A stretch of DNA of 47,545 bases, from NCBI GenBank assembly GCA_040394475.1, contig JBEBSD010000048.1, forward strand, positions 1 to 47,545, read 5' to 3'. This document shows positions 15,431 through 22,922 of this stretch, piece by piece (within the stretch, counting starts at the first letter, position 1; each line of letters begins with the position of its first letter). The DNA comes from JBEBSD01 sp040394475. GTDB taxonomy: Bacteria > Bacteroidota > Bacteroidia > Cytophagales > Spirosomataceae. The position numbers and the translations under genes were made by a program. The notes under the pieces were generated by a model, which saw nothing but the letters and a program-made list of their open reading frames with translations, was not told the DNA's origin and did no database searches.

Positions 15431-18400
15431 TTAGAATTTGAGGTTAACATTGAATCCCCAGCTCCTGACCGGCGGCAACGTGGATTTCTCGATGCCCTGT
15501 TTGTTGTCGGTGAAAAGTTGGGATTCCGGATCAAGTCCGGGAGTACGACTCAGCAAAAGCCCCAGGTTTCTTCCGATAAACGATATACTCGCCCCTTTTA
15601 CAAAGCCCAGTTGCTCATAAATGGACTTAGGCAGACTGTAGGTGAGTGACGCATACCGGAATCTGATAAAGCTGGTATCGTACAAATAATCGTCCAATGC
15701 CTCGCGGCGGGCGATAATGATCGCCCGGTTATCGACCTCGCTTTTCGTTACTTTTCTCTGATTCACTTCTCCGCTCTCCGTGACACCCGGCAGTATAATG
15801 CCGTCTTCCCGGCCCAGCAAAGACCCCCAGCTCATACCGCGGTGCTCAAGACTGTAGTTGGTTTCAGAGTAATAACGTCCGCCGAACTTACCATCTATCT
15901 GAGCGGATAACGTGAGGCCTTTGTAGGTGAAATTATTGGTCAGCCCGGTTGTCCACCGGTGAACCCCGGATCCGAAAGGAACTACGTAATCGGTAACGAT
16001 CGGCACCCCGTTTCCATTAATCACATCCTGTCCGTCTGCACTTTTCATAATTTTTCTCCCGACAATCTGAGAATACTCCTCCCCTACGATGTGCCGGATG
16101 GTCGCTTTAGTACCGGTGGCCATACTGAACTCGTCACTTGTTTCGGAAATTTTCAATACTTTACTCTTATTGAATGCCGCATTTAAAGAAACCTCCCAGT
16201 TGAAGTCTCCTTTTTGAATGGCTTTTCCGGTTAATAACAACTCAAGGCCCCGGTTGCGTATACTTCCCACATTGACAACAGCCCCGGCATATCCGCTGGT
16301 CGAAGAAATGGTTTCGAAGGCGATGTCGTCAGTAGAGACCTTGTTGTAGACCGATAAATCCAGTCCCACCCGGTTGTTAAACATCCGGAGGTCCAGTCCT
16401 GCTTCCAGTTCGTTCACACTAAGCGGACGAAGGTTGGCATTGGGGATCGTGTTTTGGGAAATAGCGCCCAGGGGCGTCCCATCATACCCGTAAGGCAACA
16501 GATTATACGTGAGGTCGAGCTGATAGGGACCGGTATCGCCGCCCACAGAGGCATAGGCTAACCGCAGCTTGCCGAAATTGATGGCCTTTGGCAAATCAAA
16601 CGCTTCTGAAAACACGTAGCTAACTCCCGCAGACGGGTAGAAATAGCTGTTTGAATTAGGATTCAACGTTGAAAACCAGTCATTTCTTCCGGTCAGGTTA
16701 AAGAACAGCTGATTCCGGTAGCTCAATTCCGCAGTCGCAAACAGGGAATTGATTTTTTTGTCGGAAACACCGGTGGAAACGTTGCGGACGGAGGTGTTGT
16801 TGATCACATGAAACTGGGGAATAACAAATCCGAAAGCAGATACATTGGTGCTGTAACCGTGTTGCGCCATCAGGTTTCCTCCGAAATTAACGGAAAGGGA
16901 AAAATCGTCTGACAGCTGCTTATCAATCCCGATTAAGCCTTCAAAGTTTCTTTCGTAAAAATTGGTGGTTGTTTCGTCTATATTTCCGTTGGGGAGAAAC
17001 CCGGTACCATCCGGCAGCACCCGGCCATACTTCATCGAATAATAGTCCTGTCCGGCCCGACCCTGTATAAACAGCCAGTCCAGTATATTCCAGCGGGCCA
17101 TCAGCGTGGTCATAAAACGGTCTTTCTGGCTGTTATTAGTGATGCGGTTTAAGGCAAAATAGGGGTTGGTAGCATTCAGGTCTGTCCCCAATACCCATTC
17201 CCGGTAGTTTTCATCGTAACCTGGTGACAGAGCGCTGGTCGGCATATTGCTGTTCACGTACAGAATCGTACCAGGGCCGCTGGCCTGTCCGCTGGCCAGT
17301 ACGTACCGGTTGTCTACATTTTCGCTGATATAGTCGACATTTGCGCTGAGTGTCAGTTTTTTGGTTATATTCTGGTTAAACCCGAAGCTGATATTGTTCC
17401 TCCTCATTTTGTTATTCGGGACAATCCCCTGGTTACGCATGTCGGAAACTCCGAGCCTGAAAGAGCCGTTATCGCCCCCACCGGTAACCGAAACGTTGTT
17501 GGAACTGGTATAGCCGGTTCTGTAATAATCTTTCAGGACCTGGTCTTTTACGTAGGAATACGGCCTTTGAACGCCGTCGTACTGATAGGTGAGCGCACCA
17601 TCATACTTTGCGCCCCAGTGATTCTGGCTATGCTTTCCGGCGTCTTCCGGATCTACCGGACGAGCCCCGCCATATCCCTGACCATACTGATCCTGTATTT
17701 CCCATAAAAACATGGGGGCGTCCCAGGTGTTGTTGCTATTCACTTCCACTCCCAGGCCTCTGCTCCCGCGTCCGGACTTGGTAGTAATGATAATTGCCCC
17801 GTTTTTAGCGCGTGATCCGTACAAGGCGGCAGCTGTGGCTCCCTTTAATACGGAGATTTCTTCAATATCATCGGCATTTAAGCTGGAAGCCCCGTCGCCC
17901 CAGTCAGGTTTGTTGCCATCCGGCTGTCCGATCTGACCATGATTCATAGGCATCCCGTTGATGACATAAAGCGGTTGGTTATCGCCGGTGATGGAGGTAT
18001 TTCCCCGTATGGTTACCCGGCTGGAGCCCGAGGCGCCGTTAGCGCCGGGTACTACGTTTACTCCCGCCACCTTTCCGGTCAGGGCGTTCATGAAGTTGGT
18101 CTCCCTATTCTTGTTGAATGCCTGGCCATCCACTTTCGTGACCGAGTATCCAAGCGCCCGGACCTCCTTCCGGATCCCCAGTGCCGTTACGACCACTTCT
18201 TCCAGCGATTTGGTATCTATCTGCATGGAGACATTGATACTGCTGCGCCCGTTCACCACTACTTCCTCGCTAACGTATCCTACATACGAAAATACCAGCA
18301 CAGCCTTTTCATCCGGCACACTCAGGCTGAAATTCCCTTCGGCGTTGGTGGTCGTGCCCTGCTGCGTTCCCTTTACGAGAATGCTCACGCCCGGCAATCC

Positions 18401-18877
18401 TTCGCCTTTTTCATCGGATACCTTGCCGGTTACTGTAATGTCCGGCGGAGCCATGACACCCATCAGGTCCTGACCGGTTTCGTCGAGCAAACCCCTCAGC
18501 TGCGCTTCATCCTTTCTGTCGGAGCGGCTGATGATCACCAGGTTGTCAGAAGCGCGGTATTTCAGTTCCAATGGCGTCAGCACTTCCTGCAGCACCTTGT
18601 AAAGCGGCTGGTTTTTAACGCGTATGCTTACCTTGCGGTCGGCGCGTATCAGCGACCGGCTGAACACAAACCGTACATCGGCCTGCTGCTCGATTTCCCG
18701 GAACAGGCTTTCGACCTGCTGGTTCTTCACAGAAAGATTGATCCTCTGACTGAGGGCCGGCTGGGCATTCCCGCTGGTCGCATGCACGTTCCCCAGAAAG
18801 CCGGCAACCATCAAGAACTGAATGAACGACAACCGCATAAGCCTTATCAACAATTGGTAACTATTCCGTTTTTGCAT
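15431..18877 (-). CDS. SusC-family TonB-dependent transducer with STN domain (SusC2)
   Basis: Outer-membrane transporter and signal transducer of 1148 residues. In order: signal peptide (to about 34), STN domain (about 47-118; INLSVKNQQVESLFREIEQQ), carboxypeptidase-regulatory-like domain (about 147-230), plug starting at LEEVVVTALGIRKEVRALGY, and a barrel ending in Phe. The STN domain contacts FecR in the periplasm to report ligand uptake, matching the FecR gene 199 nt upstream. The DNA coding for the regulatory-like domain (18250-18420) is unusually similar to that of susC3 (34960-35115). A plus-strand promoter overlaps its first codons and faces an antisense terminator in the spacer. Confidence 0.95.
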   Translation of the reverse strand: MQKRNSYQLLIRLMRLSFIQFLMVAGFLGNVHATSGNAQPALSQRINLSVKNQQVESLFREIEQQADVRFVFSRSLIRADRKVSIRVKNQPLYKVLQEVLTPLELKYRASDNLVIISRSDRKDEAQLRGLLDETGQDLMGVMAPPDITVTGKVSDEKGEGLPGVSILVKGTQQGTTTNAEGNFSLSVPDEKAVLVFSYVGYVSEEVVVNGRSSINVSMQIDTKSLEEVVVTALGIRKEVRALGYSVTKVDGQAFNKNRETNFMNALTGKVAGVNVVPGANGASGSSRVTIRGNTSITGDNQPLYVINGMPMNHGQIGQPDGNKPDWGDGASSLNADDIEEISVLKGATAAALYGSRAKNGAIIITTKSGRGSRGLGVEVNSNNTWDAPMFLWEIQDQYGQGYGGARPVDPEDAGKHSQNHWGAKYDGALTYQYDGVQRPYSYVKDQVLKDYYRTGYTSSNNVSVTGGGDNGSFRLGVSDMRNQGIVPNNKMRRNNISFGFNQNITKKLTLSANVDYISENVDNRYVLASGQASGPGTILYVNSNMPTSALSPGYDENYREWVLGTDLNATNPYFALNRITNNSQKDRFMTTLMARWNILDWLFIQGRAGQDYYSMKYGRVLPDGTGFLPNGNIDETTTNFYERNFEGLIGIDKQLSDDFSLSVNFGGNLMAQHGYSTNVSAFGFVIPQFHVINNTSVRNVSTGVSDKKINSLFATAELSYRNQLFFNLTGRNDWFSTLNPNSNSYFYPSAGVSYVFSEAFDLPKAINFGKLRLAYASVGGDTGPYQLDLTYNLLPYGYDGTPLGAISQNTIPNANLRPLSVNELEAGLDLRMFNNRVGLDLSVYNKVSTDDIAFETISSTSGYAGAVVNVGSIRNRGLELLLTGKAIQKGDFNWEVSLNAAFNKSKVLKISETSDEFSMATGTKATIRHIVGEEYSQIVGRKIMKSADGQDVINGNGVPIVTDYVVPFGSGVHRWTTGLTNNFTYKGLTLSAQIDGKFGGRYYSETNYSLEHRGMSWGSLLGREDGIILPGVTESGEVNQRKVTKSEVDNRAIIIARREALDDYLYDTSFIRFRYASLTYSLPKSIYEQLGFVKGASISFIGRNLGLLLSRTPGLDPESQLFTDNKQGIEKSTLPPVRSWGFNVNLKF

Positions 18878-18884
18878 AAATTTG
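18854..18884 (+). promoter_or_regulatory. Antisense promoter inside the 5' end of susC2
   Basis: On the plus strand, TTG (18854-18856), 20 nt, TAAATTTG (18877-18884). This is an exact Bacteroidota consensus with the same 20-nt spacing as the promoter at 7385. It overlaps the susC2 start codon and points away from the gene, towards the terminator at 18977-19015. Confidence 0.55.
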
Positions 18885-18889
18885 ACATG

Positions 18890-19015
18890 TTTTATGAATT
18901 AGACTTGATAAAACAACCCCGCATCCTTTTTTCAGACATGGATGATGTTGACGTAAACAACATAAGACGGGATTCTGAGACCGGTAGTGTTGGAAGCATC
19001 ACCGGTCTCTTTTTT
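18890..19015 (+). ncRNA. Candidate cis-antisense small RNA against the susC2 leader
   Basis: Predicted from the promoter at 18854-18884 and the hairpin plus six-T terminator at 18977-19015, about 125 nt in all. It would be fully complementary to the susC2 5' untranslated region, just upstream of the start codon. No plus-strand ORF of substance lies between them. Bacteroides PULs with ECF sigma/anti-sigma control are known to carry cis-encoded antisense RNAs by susC (DonS in B. fragilis). The assignment here rests on sequence signals only. Confidence 0.5.
18977..19015 (+). terminator. Intrinsic terminator facing against the operon (fecR2-susC2 spacer)
   Basis: GAGACCGGT (18977-18985) pairs with ACCGGTCTC (19001-19009), followed at once by six Ts on the plus strand. 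On the gene strand the hairpin is preceded by As and followed by no U-run, so it works as a terminator only for antisense transcription. Confidence 0.7.
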
Positions 19016-19076
19016 GCAATTTCAGCAAAGATCTCTCATTATAGTACGTTAGGGTTTAAAGGTTAGAAATTATGGT

Positions 19077-20177
19077 TTAATATTCGTTACAGCTTTTCCC
19101 GTAGATCATTATTTGTCCGTCCAGTATCTCGTACTGGGCCTCAATGGCTTCGCAGATGATGGCCAGTTTTTCCTTAAGCGACTGGTCTGATAAAGTGGCC
19201 GTCAGGGGACATCCTGCCAATAGCTCCTCGTCGAAAATGATATCGACCTGGTAGGCGTTCCGGAGATCCTTCAACACTTCACTGACGGGTGTATTGACAT
19301 AACCCGACCGGAATAACCTCGCTTTGTCGGGCATCATTTCCGGGGTGTTGGACAGGGTTTTCACCAGCCGTCCTTCCCGGGATTCAAATGTCACCTTCTG
19401 ATTGGAGGTAACCACAAGCCCGTGGGATTCTCTTGTACTTCCCGACTCGCTGAAATCCGCCGTTTTATACACGGAAACCTTACCTTCTTTCACTTCCACC
19501 ACTTCCTCTCCCGATCCTTTAATGGCTTTCACCGTGAAGCTTGTTCCCAACACCCGGGTGATCAGCTTTTCTGAACGGACCAGGAACGGCCGCTTTACAT
19601 CCTTCCGGATTTTAAAAAAAGCCTCTCCCGTAAGCAGTACTTCCCGCTTATCCGCTTCAAAATGCGGCGGCATGCGCAGCTGCGCACCCGGCTCCAGTAC
19701 CACCAGGCTGCTGTCTTCAAGTACTAAGGTCTGGCTGGAGGTTGTCCTGTTTGTTTGTTCGACCAGTGTTTTACCGGCTACCGGCCCCGCTGGTTCATTT
19801 TTACCGGCATCAGGCAGCAGCAGCCAGACTGCCCAGCCTCCCGCGATTACGATCATGGCCGCCGCCAACCATCTGAGCACTAACCGGTACGTCGGAGAAT
19901 CGGCGGCTGCAACGCTGGTCTCCTGCCCGTTACGGATGCGCTGTACCAGTGCGGAAATTTCGTCCTCTATTTCGGCTTCACTGATCGTGGTATCATAACG
20001 GGAATAGACGATGCTCAGGAGTAGCCGGGCCCGGTGGATATCATCTGTCTGTCCGGGATTTTCTTGTTTGTAGTGTGCCCAAAACGCATTTTTGTCCGGG
20101 GCAGCATATCGTACCCAGCTCTGGAAATCAGAATCCAGCACAAAATCTTCAACGACGTATCCCTTGTACTTATTCAT
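19077..20177 (-). CDS. FecR-family anti-sigma factor (FecR2)
   Basis: Inner-membrane regulator of 366 residues that holds the ECF sigma factor and responds to SusC2. A cytoplasmic N-terminal part (1-95) precedes one membrane segment (about 99-121, RWLAAAMIVIAGGWAVWLLL). The periplasmic FecR domain follows (about 145-250; VLGTSFTVKA, EVKEGKVSVY), then a C-terminal DUF4974 domain (about 290-360; YVNTPVSEVLKDLRNAY). The last of these resembles STN and is the likely contact for the SusC STN domain. It lies between the sigma gene and susC2. The upstream spacer of 234 bp carries three kinds of short tandem repeat. Confidence 0.93.
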   Translation of the reverse strand: MNKYKGYVVEDFVLDSDFQSWVRYAAPDKNAFWAHYKQENPGQTDDIHRARLLLSIVYSRYDTTISEAEIEDEISALVQRIRNGQETSVAAADSPTYRLVLRWLAAAMIVIAGGWAVWLLLPDAGKNEPAGPVAGKTLVEQTNRTTSSQTLVLEDSSLVVLEPGAQLRMPPHFEADKREVLLTGEAFFKIRKDVKRPFLVRSEKLITRVLGTSFTVKAIKGSGEEVVEVKEGKVSVYKTADFSESGSTRESHGLVVTSNQKVTFESREGRLVKTLSNTPEMMPDKARLFRSGYVNTPVSEVLKDLRNAYQVDIIFDEELLAGCPLTATLSDQSLKEKLAIICEAIEAQYEILDGQIMIYGKSCNEY

Positions 20178-20259
20178 GTAATTTTTGCTTCCTACTTATA
20201 GATAGGCAATAATCAAAGGGGAATAATCAAAAAAAAGAGTTTTTTTTTGAAGGGAATGG

Positions 20260-20301
20260 GTCGGCTTTCGGCGGTCGGCTTTCGGCGGTCAGCTTTCAGT
20301 A
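20260..20301. repeat. Heptanucleotide array of GTCGGCT type in the sigma-FecR spacer
   Basis: Six 7-bp units in a 14-bp alternation: gtcggct, ttcggcg, gtcggct, ttcggcg, gtcagct, ttcagta. The unit is the complement of the AGCCGAY heptamers at 154-202. It lies between the stop of ECF sigma 2 (20412) and the start of FecR2 (20177). Confidence 0.85.
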
Positions 20302-20312
20302 AATACGATAGG

Positions 20313-20344
20313 TGGTTGGGTGGTTGGGTGGTTGGGTGGTTGGG
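20313..20344. repeat. Four perfect octamers (TGGTTGGG) in the sigma-FecR spacer
   Basis: Four uninterrupted 8-bp copies. A perfect microsatellite of this kind is prone to gain or lose units by slippage, which would change the distance between the sigma and anti-sigma genes in 8-bp steps. The G-rich strand is the plus strand. Confidence 0.9.
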
Positions 20345-20349
20345 TGAGC

Positions 20350-20375
20350 GGAGTCGAACCCAGGAGTCGAACCCA
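20350..20375. repeat. Two perfect 13-bp direct repeats
   Basis: ggagtcgaaccca occurs twice back to back just after the octamer run, 36 bp from the end of ECF sigma 2. With the two arrays beside it, nearly half of this spacer is tandem repeat. Confidence 0.9.
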
Positions 20376-20411
20376 GGCTCTGACTGCAGTCATCCTCCGG
20401 GTTGTACCGGT

Positions 20412-21008
20412 TCAGAACCTTCCTCTCAGCTCCCGGATGGTGCGGTAAATCAGGTTGGCAACGGCCTGCCTGGAGATTGACATGACTTCTGCAATGGCTT
20501 CGTTGTCGATATTTTCAAAAAACTTGAGGTAAATCACTTCCTGCTGCCGTTTGGGAAGCGACGACAATTCCCGGTTGAGCTCCTGCCATTGAGCTTCATT
20601 GGTTTCCAGCTCAATCAGCTTCTGTTCTATGGACTCGTCCACGGGCATTTCAACGTCCCAATCCGGCTCTGCATCCTCAGGCGCCCAATGCCGGCGGGTG
20701 CTTTCCCGGTATATTTTTCGCCGCAGGGATTTCAGCAGGTAAAACTTCACAAAATCCGTATCGCCCAGGGAACCCCGTTTGGCCCATAACTCCAGGTACA
20801 GATCCTGTATGCAATCCTTGACAAATTCACGATCCCGGGAAAATTTAATGCCGTAACCAAACAAGCTTCGGTAATACCTACGGGCTATCTGCCCGAAAGC
20901 CGATTCGTCGCCTTTCCGGAATGCATCCCATAATCCCGCATCATCTGTGACGGGCTTGTTTGCTTTTGACATCTGCATCTCTAAAAGAGGTATACTTTCA
21001 AAAGACAA
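20412..21008 (-). CDS. FecI-type ECF sigma factor (ECF2)
   Basis: RNA polymerase sigma factor of up to 198 residues that should activate susC2-susD2. Region 2 covers about residues 27-95 (DESAFGQIARRYYRSLFGYG, DCIQDLYLELW). Region 4 is at about 150-198 (LPKRQQEVIYLKFF, NEAIAEVMSISRQAVANLIYRTI). Several in-frame ATGs (residues 1, 11 and 13) are possible starts. Unlike the other two sigma factors here it has no hydrophobic C-terminal tail. FecR2 follows on the same strand after a repeat-rich gap. Confidence 0.95.
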   Translation of the reverse strand: MSFESIPLLEMQMSKANKPVTDDAGLWDAFRKGDESAFGQIARRYYRSLFGYGIKFSRDREFVKDCIQDLYLELWAKRGSLGDTDFVKFYLLKSLRRKIYRESTRRHWAPEDAEPDWDVEMPVDESIEQKLIELETNEAQWQELNRELSSLPKRQQEVIYLKFFENIDNEAIAEVMSISRQAVANLIYRTIRELRGRF

Positions 21009-21054
21009 ATCGGACCACCTTATATTATAAAAATCTCCATTTGTTTACATTAGG

Positions 21055-21062
21055 CAAAAATA
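21055..21062 (-). promoter_or_regulatory. Candidate -7 element for ECF sigma 2
   Basis: TATTTTTG on the minus strand (21062-21055) matches TAnnTTTG. A clear TTG at the usual upstream distance is missing. Transcription would start near 21048, giving a 40-75 nt leader depending on the start codon. Confidence 0.4.
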
Positions 21063-21443
21063 AACGTACTATTTCCCATCGGGACGATCGCCCCGGCAAC
21101 CGGCTGTCATCCTGCAGAGAAGGATGAAGCCTTCAACGTGCCAGGAGCGGAACACGGCGCCTGGAATCGTCAGCTGCACTTACCCAGGCAAGAGCGGAGT
21201 AACGCGATGTCCGTCAGTCGAATGGCTAATTTTTGCACGGACGTCCGGTCAAACGGTTTGTTTCAGGAAACCTGTGACTACTTGTATCAGGGAAATGAGC
21301 GGAAGGTCAACGTCGTGGAATGGTGTCCAACGAGTTGCAGGATAACATATAACAACAATACAATTGACGGGGGCTACCAGTTCAGGGTGGGTACTGGTCC
21401 GCGATCCCGTGAATTGCCGTAAGCCGGCACCCTTCGGTAGCGC
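21063..21443. other. Intergenic region between DUF1501 gene and ECF sigma 2
   Basis: No convincing gene. Small inverted repeats occur at 21107-21127 (TCATCCT/AGGATGA), 21376-21398 (ACCAGT/ACTGGT) and 21416-21430 (TGCCG/CGGCA). The last two lie just past the DUF1501 stop and may form a weak 3' end for the long operon, but none has a U-tract. Confidence 0.4.
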
Positions 21444-22922
21444 TCAGGCTAAAATATCCTGGACCACGGATCCGTGAACATCGGTTAGCCGGTACCGTCT
21501 TCCCTGGTGCTTAAACACGAGCTCTTCGTGATTCAAACCCAGCAAATGCATCACCGTGGCCTGGAAGTCGTGCACATGCACAGGATTTTTCACGATGTTG
21601 TATCCGAAATCATCCGTTTCGCCGTAGACGAATCCCTTTTTTACACCCGCGCCGGCCATCCAGATCGTAAAGCTTTTGGGATGGTGGTCTCTTCCATAGT
21701 TCTCCTTTGTCAATTTACCCTGCGAATAGGCCCCTCTCCCAAATTCGCCGCCCCAGATCACCAGGGTGTCGTCCAGCAGTCCCCTTTGCTTAAGGTCTGT
21801 TATCAGTGCCGCTGAGGCCTGATCCACACTTCTGGCCATTATTTCCACGTCTCGGGGAAGGTTGGCATGCTGGTCCCAGCCTTGATGATAAAGCTGTACA
21901 AACTTTACATCCTTTTCGACCAGCTTGCGCGCAAGCAGGCAATTGGCCGCAAACGTTCCGGGCTTTCTGGATTCGTCGCCATACAGGTCAAATATATAGT
22001 CGGGTTCTTTCGAGATATCCATGGTTTCGGGCACTGCGGTCTGCATACGGTACGCCATTTCATATTGTGACATCCGGTAATTGATTTCGGGATCCAGGAT
22101 CTGCTCAAACTGTGACTGCTGGAGCTTAGCCAGGACATCCAGCATGCGTCTTCTGCTGGATTGGCTGATCCCGTCCGGGTTGTTCAGGTAAAACACCGGA
22201 TCCGGGCCTGATCGGAAAACCACCCCCTGATGGATGGAAGGAAGAAAACCATTACTCCAGAGTTTGGCATATAAGGGTTGATCACCGCTCCGGCCTTTGG
22301 AGAGCAACACGACAAATGCGGGAAGGTTCTGATTGTCCGAACCCAGGCCGTAGCTTACCCAGGACCCCCAGGATGGCCGCCCGCCCTGCTCGCTTCCTGT
22401 CTGAAAGAACGTGACCGCCGGGTCATGGTTAATCGCCTCCGTATACATAGACCGTATAAAAGTGGCCTCATTCACAATTTTTTTGGTGTGCGGCAAAAGC
22501 TCGCTTAGCATCAGATCGCCCGGACCGCAGCGACTGAAACTGAATTTCGATGCCGCCAGCGGGAAGCTGCTTTGTCCCGCTGTCATCCCGGTCAGACGTT
22601 GTCCGTTGCGGATATGCTCCGGGAGGTCCTGGCCCCACATTTCTTCCAGTTTAGGTTTATAATCGAACAATTCCAGCTGCGAAGGCGCCCCGCTTTGAAA
22701 AAGGTAAATGATGCGTTTCGCCTTTGGCGCAAAATGGGGTTTACCGACCTTCGGCGCCGCATCGCCTTCCACACCCCGCTGTTTATCCGCCGGAGCGGTA
22801 TCGTCTTTCAACAAGGATGACAATGCCGCGGCTCCCAGCCCCAGGCTGCTTCTTGACAGAAAATTACGCCGGCTCAGCTGTTCGTGAATCACGTGTTCTA
22901 CTTCCCTGAAATCGTCCATCAT
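21444..22922 (-). CDS. DUF1501 family protein, Tat-exported
   Basis: A 492-residue protein of the DUF1501 family, which has an alkaline phosphatase/sulfatase-like fold and unknown substrate. A twin-arginine motif (SRRNFLS, residues 17-23) and hydrophobic stretch (LGLGAAALSSLL) direct Tat export. Family motifs include SGAPSQLELFDYKP, GWDQHANLP and IWGGEFGRG; the His and Asp residues in these are likely metal or active-site groups. Its ATG follows the stop of the upstream gene without a gap (TAAATGATG), so the two are translationally coupled. Pairing with the DUF1549/DUF1553 cytochrome-like protein is a known arrangement in Planctomycetes and some Bacteroidota. It ends the long operon. Confidence 0.93.
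   Translation of the reverse strand: MMDDFREVEHVIHEQLSRRNFLSRSSLGLGAAALSSLLKDDTAPADKQRGVEGDAAPKVGKPHFAPKAKRIIYLFQSGAPSQLELFDYKPKLEEMWGQDLPEHIRNGQRLTGMTAGQSSFPLAASKFSFSRCGPGDLMLSELLPHTKKIVNEATFIRSMYTEAINHDPAVTFFQTGSEQGGRPSWGSWVSYGLGSDNQNLPAFVVLLSKGRSGDQPLYAKLWSNGFLPSIHQGVVFRSGPDPVFYLNNPDGISQSSRRRMLDVLAKLQQSQFEQILDPEINYRMSQYEMAYRMQTAVPETMDISKEPDYIFDLYGDESRKPGTFAANCLLARKLVEKDVKFVQLYHQGWDQHANLPRDVEIMARSVDQASAALITDLKQRGLLDDTLVIWGGEFGRGAYSQGKLTKENYGRDHHPKSFTIWMAGAGVKKGFVYGETDDFGYNIVKNPVHVHDFQATVMHLLGLNHEELVFKHQGRRYRLTDVHGSVVQDILA

Noticed and set aside
18977..19015. Sense-strand attenuator between fecR2 and susC2
   Set aside because: On the gene strand the stem is preceded by As and not followed by Us, so it does not fit an intrinsic terminator for the operon's own transcript.
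20350..20375. tRNA 3' end on the minus strand, because of the GAGTCGAACCC-like motif
   Set aside because: The motif is simply a 13-bp unit repeated twice; no acceptor stem, anticodon arm or D-arm can be found around it.
21124..21422. Small overlapping plus-strand ORFs upstream of ECF sigma 2
   Set aside because: No promoter, no domain and two frames open over the same DNA suggest chance.
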